Below the pieces are notes generated by a model, which did no database searches, was not told where the DNA came from, and saw only the letters and a program-made list of their open reading frames with translations. Below are positions 1 to 8,612 of a DNA stretch of 64,000 bases, one piece after another; the stretch's first letter is position 1; each line of letters starts with the position of its first letter. The position numbers and the translations under genes are program-made. The DNA is from an uncultured Chitinophaga sp. (lineage in GTDB: Bacteria; Bacteroidota; Bacteroidia; Chitinophagales; Chitinophagaceae): NCBI RefSeq assembly GCF_946479755.1, contig NZ_CAMLHC010000012.1, forward strand, positions 153,258 to 217,257, in the 5' to 3' direction.

Positions 1-1
1 C

Positions 2-526
2 AACGAAATTATCAGCGTACGGGATGCCGATGGTTCTTATGCCAACCAGAATGCCGGCGCTACCACGCACCGCGGAATAGAATGGAATGTGCGCTATGCG
101 CCACTGACGTCTTTGTTCTTACGCACCAGCGGATCTTATGCGCGTCATATCTTCGACGCCTATACGGAGAATGGAAAAACCTATAATAACAATGAAATGA
201 ACGGTGCGCCAAAGTGGATCACCAATACAGAGCTTACCTGGAAACCGGGGTTCCTGAAAGGGTTCCGCATTGGCGGTGAATGGCAGCACATCAGTGGTTA
301 TTATATGGATGCCGCTAATACAGCGTGGTACAAAGGGTATGACTTGTTCAACATCCGTACCGGGTACCAGTGGAAAGGATTTGAGTGCTGGCTGAACTGT
401 ATGAATGTGGGCGACCGGTTATATGCTACTACCGCAGAAAAATCTGCTTATGGCAAGAGTTATCGTATAGGGCCGAGGCAGACGTTCAATTTTGGAGTAG
501 CCTATACATTTGTGGGAAAGAAGTGA
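2..526 (+). CDS. TonB-dependent receptor, C-terminal part (5' end outside window)
   Basis: The reading frame is open from the first bases, so this is the last 174 residues of a longer protein. The sequence has the alternating aromatic strands of an outer-membrane beta-barrel: the segment TTHRGIEWNVRYAP near the start, ISGYYMDAANT, and a final strand NFGVAYTFVGKK. The THRGIEW motif is typical of the last third of TonB-dependent receptors, which import ligands such as metal chelates or glycans using TonB energy. The plug and most of the barrel are missing, so the ligand cannot be named. The sialidase-fold lipoprotein gene follows 94 bp later on the same strand and is probably co-transcribed. 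The protein ends in K-K rather than the usual terminal aromatic residue. Confidence 0.85.
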   Translation, partial: NEIISVRDADGSYANQNAGATTHRGIEWNVRYAPLTSLFLRTSGSYARHIFDAYTENGKTYNNNEMNGAPKWITNTELTWKPGFLKGFRIGGEWQHISGYYMDAANTAWYKGYDLFNIRTGYQWKGFECWLNCMNVGDRLYATTAEKSAYGKSYRIGPRQTFNFGVAYTFVGKK

Positions 527-584
527 GCCCGTAAAGGAGCGAAGTGGGCTCGCAAAGAAACAAAAGTGAGCAAAGGAGCAAAGT
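525..584. repeat. Intergenic stem plus CGCAAAG-type repeat
   Basis: A 6-bp stem (GAGCCC, 525-530, pairing with GGGCTC, 546-551) begins in the receptor stop codon. It is followed by purine-rich text, CGCAAAGAAACAAA and GGAGCAAAG, which closely resembles the arms of the larger inverted repeat at 53365-53523. It may be a degenerate member of the same intergenic repeat family. Whether it also stops transcription is unclear, because no T-tract follows directly. Confidence 0.35.
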
Positions 585-620
585 ACAAATGGTTTAAAGA
601 CGTTTTTTAAAGAGATAAGT

Positions 621-1829
621 ATGAAAAGAATCATATGGTTGTTGGTTTTATTGTGGATGGGTTTTGCCGCCTGTAGTCTGAAAGATACCACGCCGGCGGG
701 ACCGGTAGTATTATCCCATGCAGGTAAAGACGCCTCATGCCCGTACATTACCAAAGACGGGAAAGGACGTGCCGTGATCAGCTGGGTAGAGAAAGACAGT
801 GCCGCAGATACCGGTACGATGTGTTATGCCGTGTCTAACGATGGCGGTTATACGTTTTCGCAACCGGTTAAAATTGAAGCTACCGCTGGTGTGTACCCGC
901 ATGCGGAAAATCTACCCAAACTGTTGTTCCGGCCCGATGGCGGCATTATAGCCTTGTTTGGCGTAGAACAGCATGATCCGCGTAATAAGTACGCCGGCAA
1001 GGTAATGTATGCAGTATCACCCGACAGTGGTCGTAGCTGGGCAGCGCCTCAGTCGCTGGTAACTGATACTGCCGGTTATGATCAGCGTTATTTCGATATG
1101 GCTTTGCTGCCCAACGGCGAGGCGGCGGCCATCTGGCTGGACAATCGTAAGGACACCAAAGCGGAAGGATCTACCCTGTACTGGGCGATGACTGCCGGAG
1201 GTAAAGGCTTTCAGGCTGCGAAGCCGATTGCGCAAACCGTTTGCCAGTGTTGCCGTACCCGTTTGTATGTGGCGGGCAACGGGGATGTGCATGTGGCCTA
1301 TCGTGATATCATCAACGATTCCATCCGGGACATGGTGCACCAGGTGTCTGTAGATGGTGGGCAGTCTTTTGGCGAGCCGGTACGGATCAGTGCTGATAAC
1401 TGGGTGGTGAACGGCTGTCCGCATACAGGGCCGGCGTTGACGGCCAACAAACACGGGCTGCATTTCGCCTGGTTTACCATGGGCGGCGGTCAGGGGGTTT
1501 TTTACGCCGGGTCGGTAGATAACGGTAAAACCTATACGCAGAAGGAATCACTGAGCAAAGCACCGATGGCCAAGCACCCGCAGATAGTGACCACTCCGGA
1601 CGACCGGGTGGTGATTGTGTGGGACGAGCCGGTGAAATGGCAGGGAGATTTCCGGAGCAGGGTAGGGATAGCGATAAAATCGCCCGAAGGGCAAACCATT
1701 ACCAGCAGGGCGTTAACGGCCGACAGTATGTACGCTACCTATCCGGTAGCCGGTGCGCTGGATGGCAAAACCGTGCTGGTGGCTTATACCCGTAAGGGCG
1801 AAATTGTTTATGAACGGGTTTCCATATAA
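621..1829 (+). CDS. Sialidase-fold (BNR/Asp-box) lipoprotein
   Basis: A 402-residue protein with a lipoprotein signal peptide (lipobox FAAC, lipidated Cys18). At least four Asp-box-like motifs, SNDGGYTF, SPDSGRSW, SVDGGQSF and SVDNGKTY, mark a six-bladed sialidase-type beta-propeller. The fold is used by sialidases but also by many non-enzymatic binding proteins. I do not see the arginine triad or the Tyr/Glu nucleophile pair clearly enough to call a sialidase. A CQCC cluster (Cys208, Cys210, Cys211) inside the propeller is unusual and could bind a metal or form disulfides. The gene lies directly after a TonB-dependent receptor, which fits a surface partner that presents a ligand to that receptor. 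Broad family confidence is good; function is unknown. Confidence 0.75.
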   Translation: MKRIIWLLVLLWMGFAACSLKDTTPAGPVVLSHAGKDASCPYITKDGKGRAVISWVEKDSAADTGTMCYAVSNDGGYTFSQPVKIEATAGVYPHAENLPKLLFRPDGGIIALFGVEQHDPRNKYAGKVMYAVSPDSGRSWAAPQSLVTDTAGYDQRYFDMALLPNGEAAAIWLDNRKDTKAEGSTLYWAMTAGGKGFQAAKPIAQTVCQCCRTRLYVAGNGDVHVAYRDIINDSIRDMVHQVSVDGGQSFGEPVRISADNWVVNGCPHTGPALTANKHGLHFAWFTMGGGQGVFYAGSVDNGKTYTQKESLSKAPMAKHPQIVTTPDDRVVIVWDEPVKWQGDFRSRVGIAIKSPEGQTITSRALTADSMYATYPVAGALDGKTVLVAYTRKGEIVYERVSI

Positions 1830-1857
1830 TTTTTGAAGACCCCAATGCTTACAAACA

Positions 1858-1887
1858 AACAGGGCCGGACATTTGTCCGGCCCTGTT
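1858..1887. terminator. Bidirectional intrinsic terminator
   Basis: Perfect 14-bp arms (AACAGGGCCGGACA and its complement) are separated by only two bases. The hairpin lies 28 bp after the lipoprotein gene and 18 bp past the stop of the small minus-strand ORF. On the minus strand it is followed by the T-rich GTTTGTTTGT; on the plus strand the tail is only moderately T-rich. Confidence 0.7.
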
Positions 1888-1905
1888 CATTCGATAATTT
1901 CTTAC

Positions 1906-2043
1906 TCAGCTATAGCTCCAGCTATAACCCTCACTCCAGTCTTTGCGGGACGCCCACCGGCCATAAGTGCCTCTGCGGGTCTTGCCGAAATAAAGGCGCC
2001 ATTGTTCTTTCCATCTTGGATAATACAGGCGCAATACGTACAT
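1906..2043 (-). CDS. Putative 45-residue Trp/Tyr-rich basic small protein
   Basis: An ATG-to-TGA frame of 45 codons on the minus strand. It begins MYVLRLYYPRWKEQWRLYF, contains GKTRRGTYGRWASRKDW and ends in SWSYS. There are 13 aromatic residues (five Trp, seven Tyr, one Phe), ten basic and three acidic residues. It has no signal peptide and no hydrophobic helix. The ORF coincides with a GC-richer island in an otherwise AT-rich 386-bp gap and ends just before a strong hairpin that could terminate it. I see no TAnnTTTG box upstream, and the remaining stretch (2044-2215) shows nothing recognisable. I do not recognise the family. The composition suggests RNA or membrane-surface binding, but this is inference, and a chance ORF cannot be excluded. 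Confidence 0.4.
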   Translation of the reverse strand: MYVLRLYYPRWKEQWRLYFGKTRRGTYGRWASRKDWSEGYSWSYS

Positions 2044-2215
2044 AGTTAAGAACGTAAGCATAGGGATATGGTTTTCACATTAAGGATAGTCTTATCTCGT
2101 CTTGGATTAGTCTGATGGCATTGGTATAAATTCTTTACATATAGGTGATGTAAAAAATATATAAATGATTTCAAATATAGAAAAACGGACTTAACTATGT
2201 ACTCACATAAACGTG

Positions 2216-2971
2216 TTAATTTTTATCAATATAATAGGCGTTCGCCTGCTGGAGCGGCGTCAGCACCAGGTCATTGATACAAACATGCGGTGGAAGGGAG
2301 GTGCAGTAATACACTACATCGGCCACGTCCTGCGCGCTCAGCGGGATAAAGCCCTTATATACATCCCTGGCTTTGTCTTCATCGCCTTTAAAGCGTACAA
2401 GGGAGAATTCAGTTTCAGCGGCACCGGGGTGGATAGCGGTCACCTTGATCCGGTATGGCAGCAGGTCTATCCGCATACCCTGTGAAATAGCATCCACAGC
2501 AGCTTTGGTGGCGCAATACACGTTGCCTTTGGCGTAAACATGTTTGGCGGCGGTAGATCCGATATTGATGATATGGCCGGTGGTACGGGCACGCATCCAC
2601 GGAATCACCACCCTGGACACATACAACAGGCCTTTCACATTAGTATCTATCATATTGTTCCAGTCGTCCAGGTCGCCTTCATCGATGGTGCTGAGACCGG
2701 CAGCCAGCCCGGCATTGTTGACCAGGATATCCACGGCTTTCCATTCCTGGGGGATATTATTCAATGCGTCCGATACGGCTTTCTCGTCCCGTACATCGAA
2801 ATTCAACGCCAGCACATTGGCGCCGTATTCCTGTGACAACTGTGTATGTAAAGCGTCGAGCCTTTCTTTGCGCCGGCCGGTGATGATCACATCATAACCT
2901 TTCGCGGCAAATGTTTCTGCGCATGCCTGGCCAAAACCAGCGGTAGCGCCTGTGATAAGAACGATTCCCAT
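2216..2971 (-). CDS. SDR-family NAD(P)-dependent oxidoreductase (YdfG-like)
   Basis: A classical short-chain dehydrogenase of 251 residues. It shows the cofactor motif TGATAGFG at residues 7-14, an NNAG motif, and the catalytic YxxxK pair Tyr152/Lys156 in VYCATKAAVDA. Length and the N-terminal GIVLITGATAGFG resemble E. coli YdfG (3-hydroxy acid/malonic semialdehyde reductase), so oxidation or reduction of a small hydroxy acid is plausible. Substrate is not readable from sequence. I start at MGIVLITG because an upstream in-frame ATG would add 16 residues before the Rossmann strand that the family lacks. It converges on the lipoprotein gene and is followed by the unrelated T9SS genes. Confidence 0.85.
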   Translation of the reverse strand: MGIVLITGATAGFGQACAETFAAKGYDVIITGRRKERLDALHTQLSQEYGANVLALNFDVRDEKAVSDALNNIPQEWKAVDILVNNAGLAAGLSTIDEGDLDDWNNMIDTNVKGLLYVSRVVIPWMRARTTGHIINIGSTAAKHVYAKGNVYCATKAAVDAISQGMRIDLLPYRIKVTAIHPGAAETEFSLVRFKGDEDKARDVYKGFIPLSAQDVADVVYYCTSLPPHVCINDLVLTPLQQANAYYIDKN

Positions 2972-3069
2972 AATATCGGATTGATGGCCGTCACCTGTAG
3001 CGGCAGCCTGTTGAAACAATACTGTAAAATTAGCGTGATATTACCTAAAAACGATACTTTTTCCGCGGG

Positions 3070-4998
3070 TCAGCGGATGAGGGTGACAGTCCCTTTTTTG
3101 AGTATCTCCCTGCCGTTGAAATCAGTGCCCTGCAATATCCACAGGTAAGTGTCTACCGATGCGGGCATTCCTTTGTACGTACCGTCCCATCCATTTCTGA
3201 AGTCAGTGGAGGAATAAATTTCCTGCCCCCATCGGTTGAATATCCGGAAGAATTTATAATGGACGATGCCTACGGGGATGAACCTGAAACGGTCGTTGAT
3301 ACCATCGCCGTTGGGGGTAAACGCATTAGGGATATACATCTCAGGCCCGGTGTAGTATTTCACGCTGATGGTATCATAGCCGGTACAGCCCTGCTGGTTG
3401 GATACCCGCAGCACATAGGTGATGTCTTTGTTGTAGTTCAGCAGCGGATGTGCGGTGCCGGGATCGCTCAAGCCATCGGAAGGCTGCCAGGAATAAATAT
3501 CTCCGCCGCTGCCCTGCATCACCAGCGTTTGCCCTTTGGCAAGGATGGTATCGTTGCCGGCGAAGGGTATTACTTCGTATATGCGTACATTTTGGGTGAC
3601 GGTTTTTTCACATTGTTTGTCCGTATGCAGCGTCAGGGAAACCGTATAGACGTTGCCTTTATCGAACCGGTGCAGTATGTTCCGTTCATCGCCGGTCACC
3701 ACTACGCTGTCGGCTATCCCGAATTCCCAGGTGCGGCTGGTAATGTGACCATACTGGTAGGAAGAAGTGTCGTTGAAGCTAATGGGGTTTTCCTTACAGA
3801 GGCCGGCTGTGGTGAAACCGGCACGGAGCCCCGGATAGTTGCGGACTTCCCCGGTAGTGCTGTCCCGGCAGGTAAGCGTGGGATTAACGACCAGTTTTAC
3901 TTTGTACACTCCCGTGTCGGGATACTGGTGAAAGAAGATGGTTTTGGTGTCTGTCACGGTATCGGTGCCGTCCCCGAATGTCCAGTGATAGGTGGAAGTG
4001 TAACCGGCTTCGCTGTAGTTGGGAAAGGCCACCTGCAGCTCCGGTGATTCCGCACAGTTGCTGAGCACAGCAGGAAAACCGGCCACGATTCTGGTGGTAC
4101 AGTCAAACACGGTGAGCAGGATGTCTTTACTATGCGTGCCCAGCAGCCTTTTCGTTACCCGGTCATATTCGTTTACGCAAACCGTGATCACGAACTTGCC
4201 GGCCCTGTCGGGCGTGCAGGTAATCATGCCCTGGTTGTTGATCGAAATGGCCGGACTGCCGCCCATAGGGTTGGCGCCGGAATAAGGCGGAATATAGCGT
4301 ACGGTGGAGTTATAAGGCGGCGGCGTGGTGGAATTGGTTTCGTTATTGACAGTGCCGTCTGTTAACGCGCTGCAAAGCTGATAAGTGAGGCTGTCGCCGT
4401 CTTCGTCATAGGCGGCGTAGTTGATTTTAAACGGCAGCTTGTTACAAATAACAATAGCGGAATCTTTATCGAAGTAGGCGCTGTTATTGTTTGGCCTGGA
4501 TTCCATTCCCGGAATCACTGTATAGTAGGTAGAGCCTTCATGTTCGGAGTCATAGATGTTGGTCAGTTTTTCACCGCGGCAGCAGCGCTGTGATGCCACA
4601 TAATAACCGCCCGGTATGGGCGCCAGTTCTATAGTGGCTGTATAGAAGGCGACTTCCAGGTGTTGCGCCTGCGGCGCGAGGCAGGGGTTTTTCAGCGTAT
4701 CTATCAGGGGAACCACCTTGCTGATATAAAGATATACGGAAGACATCACCCGTTCCCCGCCGGCGGTATACACATTGGCCACGACCGGATTTTCAAACCG
4801 GTCAATACAACCCTGCCGGTCGCCGCAGGTAAAGTCTGCGTCGCGGTATAGTTTAAGGGTGATGAGATAACGGTAGCGGGAATTATCTCCACTCATACCT
4901 ACTGTCTTGTAATAAATTTCGCCACCAATGATGTGGTAAGCAGCTGTGTGGAGATACATTAAACAACAGCCGAGAACCAATAACAAGGTGCTCTTCAT
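3070..4998 (-). CDS. PKD-domain surface protein with T9SS type B sorting domain (642 aa)
   Basis: A signal peptide of about 20 residues is followed by the mature start YHIIGGEIYYK. An N-terminal module of about 300 residues with a conserved QRCCR segment comes next. Two PKD-like beta-sandwich domains follow (HWTFGDGTDTV and RTWEFG), then an Ig-like module with AGNDT. The C-terminal 90 residues are the gliding-motility-associated, type B sorting domain: NAFTPNGDGINDRF, a FRIFNRWGQEIY core and a final GTVTLIR. Such proteins cross the outer membrane through the type IX secretion system and stay on the surface or in the medium; they often act in adhesion or gliding. It is a paralogue of the next gene, with which it shares the HIIGG start and the CCR module. 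Specific function is unknown. Confidence 0.85.
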   Translation of the reverse strand: MKSTLLLVLGCCLMYLHTAAYHIIGGEIYYKTVGMSGDNSRYRYLITLKLYRDADFTCGDRQGCIDRFENPVVANVYTAGGERVMSSVYLYISKVVPLIDTLKNPCLAPQAQHLEVAFYTATIELAPIPGGYYVASQRCCRGEKLTNIYDSEHEGSTYYTVIPGMESRPNNNSAYFDKDSAIVICNKLPFKINYAAYDEDGDSLTYQLCSALTDGTVNNETNSTTPPPYNSTVRYIPPYSGANPMGGSPAISINNQGMITCTPDRAGKFVITVCVNEYDRVTKRLLGTHSKDILLTVFDCTTRIVAGFPAVLSNCAESPELQVAFPNYSEAGYTSTYHWTFGDGTDTVTDTKTIFFHQYPDTGVYKVKLVVNPTLTCRDSTTGEVRNYPGLRAGFTTAGLCKENPISFNDTSSYQYGHITSRTWEFGIADSVVVTGDERNILHRFDKGNVYTVSLTLHTDKQCEKTVTQNVRIYEVIPFAGNDTILAKGQTLVMQGSGGDIYSWQPSDGLSDPGTAHPLLNYNKDITYVLRVSNQQGCTGYDTISVKYYTGPEMYIPNAFTPNGDGINDRFRFIPVGIVHYKFFRIFNRWGQEIYSSTDFRNGWDGTYKGMPASVDTYLWILQGTDFNGREILKKGTVTLIR

Positions 4999-5151
4999 GT
5001 TTCGGGGTACTACTATCTGAATTTAACAAAAAAAAAGCAGCCCCGGTTCAATCCGGCAAAGTATTATTTCCCTTTACTACAGTGGGTTTGAGGTGAATTG
5101 ATTACATGCAATTAAATATCAAAATACCTAATGGATTACCTGTCAGCAGCT

Positions 5152-7797
5152 TTATCTGACCAGGGTGACGGTACCTTTCCGGAGCACGGTTTTGTTGTCC
5201 ACGTCCCGGCCCTGTACCACCCATACATAGGTGCCTACAGCGGCGGGCTGCCCATTGACCCTGCCATCCCATCCTTTCATATAGGCGGTATTGTCGTACA
5301 TCAGTTTCCCCCAGCGGTCAAACACCCGGAAGAAGTCCATTTGAACCATGCCTACCGGTATGGGACGGAACACGTCGTTCTGTCCGTCGCCATTCGGTGA
5401 AAAGGCGTTAGGGATATAGATTTCCGGTCCTGCGATAAAACGGACGAAGATATCATCGGTGCCGCTACAGCCTTCCTGTGAATAGGCGGTGACGGTGTAG
5501 GTGATATCGCGGTTGATCATCGTCACCGGATTGGGGATCTTGGGGTTGTTCAGGCCGGTGACGGGTGTCCAGGTATAGCGTACGCCGCCTGTAGCCTGTA
5601 ACTGGAAGGGTACATTGAGCATCACAATGGTATCGTTGCCGGCGAAAGCGCGCACCTTTGGCACTACCTGTACCAGGGCGCTGGCGGTCACCTTTTTGGG
5701 GCATCCCAGTGTGTCCGTTACCGTTACCGTGAAGCGGGTGGTGTCTTCAGGGTAGGCCAGCGTCATGGCATGCGTGGGGTCTTTGACGTAATAGGAGGGC
5801 GACCACCGGTAGTAGGCGCCGCCTTCTGCCCGCAGGAGCACCGGGGTGCCGAAGCAGATCGTCGTGTCGGGGTAAGCGATAGCTTTGGGAGGATCTACTA
5901 CTTTCAGGCTAACGGTATCGGCAGTATGACATTTCCCGAGGGAAGCCACTACTTCATAAGTCTGCCGTGGTGGGGCAGGCGTCACAAAAGCGTCGATGAG
6001 GTTGCTGACCACCTGGTTGTTGCCCAGGTTGGTCCACTGATACGCATAGGCGCCATCTGCCTGTACGGTCAGATGGACTTCGTCGCCGGTGCAGACGGTG
6101 CTGTCAGGCTGCGTATGGATCAACAGGGAATCCCTGACGTCTACCAGTATCTTTTTATCGTTGGTGCATCCCTGTTGGTCGGTGAACTTAACGGTGTAAG
6201 CGGTATCGATCCTGGGGAATACAATGGGGTTGGGCGTATTGGGATTCAGTATTTTATAGTTGTCCGGCGTCCACTGGTAGGTGCCCGGCAAATCACTGGC
6301 AGCCCACATACGGAGGCTGTCGCGGTAACACAGCAGCGTGTCTGCAGTAGCGCGGAAAGGGGGCCGGTCGTACACCGTGAGCGGATGGGTGACGGTTTTC
6401 TCGCAACCTACGGTAGAGCGGAGGAACAGCTGCACGTTGTAGGTGCCGGGTTGTTTATACTGGAACCGGGGCGAGGGTGTGTTGGAGGTATCGCCGGCGA
6501 CGCCGGTGCCGAAATCCCATTTGTAATAGGACACGATACCACGATCTACCCGGGTCACGTCTGGCGTAAATACCGAAGGTTTTTCTGTGCACAGCCCGGC
6601 TACCCGGAAATCGGGGTCAAATTTCGGATAGGCGTATACGGTAGCCAGGGCGCTGTCGCCACAGTTGCTGCTTTTATCTACATACAGTTTTACGTGGTAG
6701 GTCCCTTCTCTGGCGTAGGTATGCGGCAGGGGATCGGCGGAAGTGGTGGTCACCTGCGGCGTCCCGTCGCCGAAGTCCCAGGTGTAGGGCTTGCCGAGGG
6801 TGCTGTTATTGAGGAAAGTGATGGTCAGGCTGCTGCAGTCAGCGTATTTGTCCGGCATGGCGGCCGTCACCTGTTTGACGCAGGTGGTAACGGTGATGTG
6901 AAAGTCTTTGCGGAGGGTACCTATTTTTTTCCCGTTACGGTATTCGTTGACACATACGGTCACCACATATTTGCCGGCTGCGGGCGCGGTGCCGCTGATA
7001 ATGCCTGTTCTCCGGTCGATGGTCACTTTGGGCCCGAGGGGCGATTGTCCGCTGAAGGGGCTGATGTACTGCACAAAGCGATAGGGCGGATTGGTTGCTG
7101 CCGGTGGGATGCCGGACTGGTCGGTCAGCTGGCCGCCGGTGTAGGCGTCGCAGAATTCGTATTCCAGCTGGTCGCCGTCGGCGTCGGTAGCGGAGAAATC
7201 GTAGGTGAATTTTTTATCAGCACACACCAGGATGGCTTCTTCTTTGGTAAAGGCGGGGCCGGAGTTTTTTACCGCGCCGGTGGCATCTACGGCGCCGCTG
7301 CTGGTGCCGGGGATTTCCGCGAAATAGGTGGCGCCGGTACCGCGATCATTGGAGCCGGGGATGCGTTCCGCCACGATATTCATCATGAACGGGTCGCGGC
7401 AGCAGCTCTGAAAAGCGATCGTATACCCGTCTGCGTTATTGGGCAGGGTAATGGTCGTTTGATAGGTGCCCACCTGGAAACAGATCCTGGGCGGGTTAAC
7501 AATACAGGGATCTATCTGGGTGGCCTGTTTGGTTTCAAAGTTGGTCCGGTCGATCCGGTAGTCGGCGACGAAGCTGTTGTTTTTTTTATCGAAGGAAGCG
7601 AGGATAATGGTCTTTGGCATTTCGGCGATCCGGTCGCCACTCTCACAGATGCGGTATAACTTCATGGTGACCTGGTAGGTATTGGTACCGGGACTGGATT
7701 GCACCAGCTTATAGAAAATCTGGCCGCCGATAATATGGCTGGCATACACGGGAAGGATGTATGCAAAACATATCAGGAGAAGGGTTATTTTCTTCAA
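5152..7797 (-). CDS. PKD-domain surface protein with T9SS type B sorting domain (881 aa)
   Basis: Longer paralogue of the 642-residue neighbour. It has a signal peptide, a mature start SHIIGGQIFYK, an N-terminal module with FQSCCRD near residue 138, and PKD motifs YTWDFGDGTPQ and YKWDFGTG. Several Ig-like repeats follow, each with a cysteine near its start, one carrying AGNDTIV. A type B sorting domain closes the protein (NAFSPNGDGQNDVF, FRVFDRWGKLMY, final GTVTLVR). The start is TTG: an in-frame TAA 30 bp upstream rules out an earlier ATG, and the KKITLLLICF signal peptide begins at once. The extra Ig-like repeats explain most of the length difference from the paralogue. There is no PorP/SprF gene beside the pair. 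Likely secreted by T9SS to the surface; ligand unknown. Confidence 0.85.
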   Translation of the reverse strand: MKKITLLLICFAYILPVYASHIIGGQIFYKLVQSSPGTNTYQVTMKLYRICESGDRIAEMPKTIILASFDKKNNSFVADYRIDRTNFETKQATQIDPCIVNPPRICFQVGTYQTTITLPNNADGYTIAFQSCCRDPFMMNIVAERIPGSNDRGTGATYFAEIPGTSSGAVDATGAVKNSGPAFTKEEAILVCADKKFTYDFSATDADGDQLEYEFCDAYTGGQLTDQSGIPPAATNPPYRFVQYISPFSGQSPLGPKVTIDRRTGIISGTAPAAGKYVVTVCVNEYRNGKKIGTLRKDFHITVTTCVKQVTAAMPDKYADCSSLTITFLNNSTLGKPYTWDFGDGTPQVTTTSADPLPHTYAREGTYHVKLYVDKSSNCGDSALATVYAYPKFDPDFRVAGLCTEKPSVFTPDVTRVDRGIVSYYKWDFGTGVAGDTSNTPSPRFQYKQPGTYNVQLFLRSTVGCEKTVTHPLTVYDRPPFRATADTLLCYRDSLRMWAASDLPGTYQWTPDNYKILNPNTPNPIVFPRIDTAYTVKFTDQQGCTNDKKILVDVRDSLLIHTQPDSTVCTGDEVHLTVQADGAYAYQWTNLGNNQVVSNLIDAFVTPAPPRQTYEVVASLGKCHTADTVSLKVVDPPKAIAYPDTTICFGTPVLLRAEGGAYYRWSPSYYVKDPTHAMTLAYPEDTTRFTVTVTDTLGCPKKVTASALVQVVPKVRAFAGNDTIVMLNVPFQLQATGGVRYTWTPVTGLNNPKIPNPVTMINRDITYTVTAYSQEGCSGTDDIFVRFIAGPEIYIPNAFSPNGDGQNDVFRPIPVGMVQMDFFRVFDRWGKLMYDNTAYMKGWDGRVNGQPAAVGTYVWVVQGRDVDNKTVLRKGTVTLVR

Positions 7798-7832
7798 AAC
7801 AGGCGATTTTGGTTGTGGTGATAAAAGTTATG

Positions 7833-8612
7833 TCATAGCTGACAGAACTCCACGAACTGCTGCAAGACCACGTTGGCAGTTTCATATATTTCCCACATTC
7901 CCATATGTCCTACCTGATCAAAAATATGAATGCTGCTTACCCGGGGTAAAGTAATCTGCGGCAATATGATGTCTGTCGGTACGGCTGCATCATCTTTCCC
8001 GATGATGAACAGCACGGGTGTCGTTGTGTTTTTGAGTACGGCGGTGCGGTCGGGGCGTTGCATCATAGCTTCATAGTAGGCTATCATGGCTGCTTCGGGG
8101 CACTGCATACCCATTTGAACATAGGCGTCTGTCCGGTCAGGCTGCGCGGTTTTAAAGGCAGGGCTGAACATATTTGGCAGGGTTTGCCTGGCAAAGGTTT
8201 CAGCGCCATATTGTTGTATCATCCGGATGGATTTCCGGCGGGCCTCTTTTTTATCTTCGGTATCAGCGGTGGCGGTGGAGTGGAACAATCCCAGCCCCTG
8301 CACCAGCTGCGGGTATTTTTCGACGAAAGCCAGGGCTACATAACCGCCCATAGAGTGGCCGATGATAGTTGCTTTTTCCACATTTTCGGCTAACAGGATG
8401 GCATATACGTAATCAGCCATGGATTCGATGGTCAGTGGTGTTGTTACCGGTACCCCGCCGGCGCCCGGGAAGTCCGGGGTGATCACGCGGAAGCGGTCTT
8501 TGAGATAAGCCTGCTGGATGTCCCACAGACCGGCGTTTTCGGCGAAGCCGTGGAGGAGTACCACCACCGGGCCTTTGCCCTGATCATCGTATTGGCTGGT
8601 TCCGTTATGCAT
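7833..8612 (-). CDS. Alpha/beta-fold hydrolase
   Basis: About 259 residues with the full alpha/beta hydrolase layout: VVLLHGFAE (oxyanion-hole segment), nucleophile elbow GHSMGG with Ser87, acid in IIGKDDAAVP, and catalytic His in VGHMGMWE. The family covers esterases, lipases and haloperoxidase-like enzymes, and the substrate cannot be deduced. The start used is MHNGTSQYDD, overlapping the end of lnt by 8 bp; an upstream in-frame ATG four codons earlier is also possible. The overlap suggests translational coupling and a shared transcript with lnt. Confidence 0.85.
   Translation of the reverse strand: MHNGTSQYDDQGKGPVVVLLHGFAENAGLWDIQQAYLKDRFRVITPDFPGAGGVPVTTPLTIESMADYVYAILLAENVEKATIIGHSMGGYVALAFVEKYPQLVQGLGLFHSTATADTEDKKEARRKSIRMIQQYGAETFARQTLPNMFSPAFKTAQPDRTDAYVQMGMQCPEAAMIAYYEAMMQRPDRTAVLKNTTTPVLFIIGKDDAAVPTDIILPQITLPRVSSIHIFDQVGHMGMWEIYETANVVLQQFVEFCQL

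Noticed and set aside
1833..2045. 70-codon plus-strand frame after the lipoprotein gene
   Set aside because: It runs through the terminator hairpin and is antisense to the better-looking 45-codon Trp/Tyr-rich ORF.
5040..5070. tRNA-like GGTTCAATCC text
   Set aside because: No acceptor or anticodon arms can be folded around it.
5770..7659. Long plus-strand open frame (629 codons) opposite the 881-residue T9SS protein
   Set aside because: It is antisense to a gene with clear PKD and sorting-domain motifs; the translation is low-complexity Gly/Val-rich with no domain, as expected from high-GC third positions.
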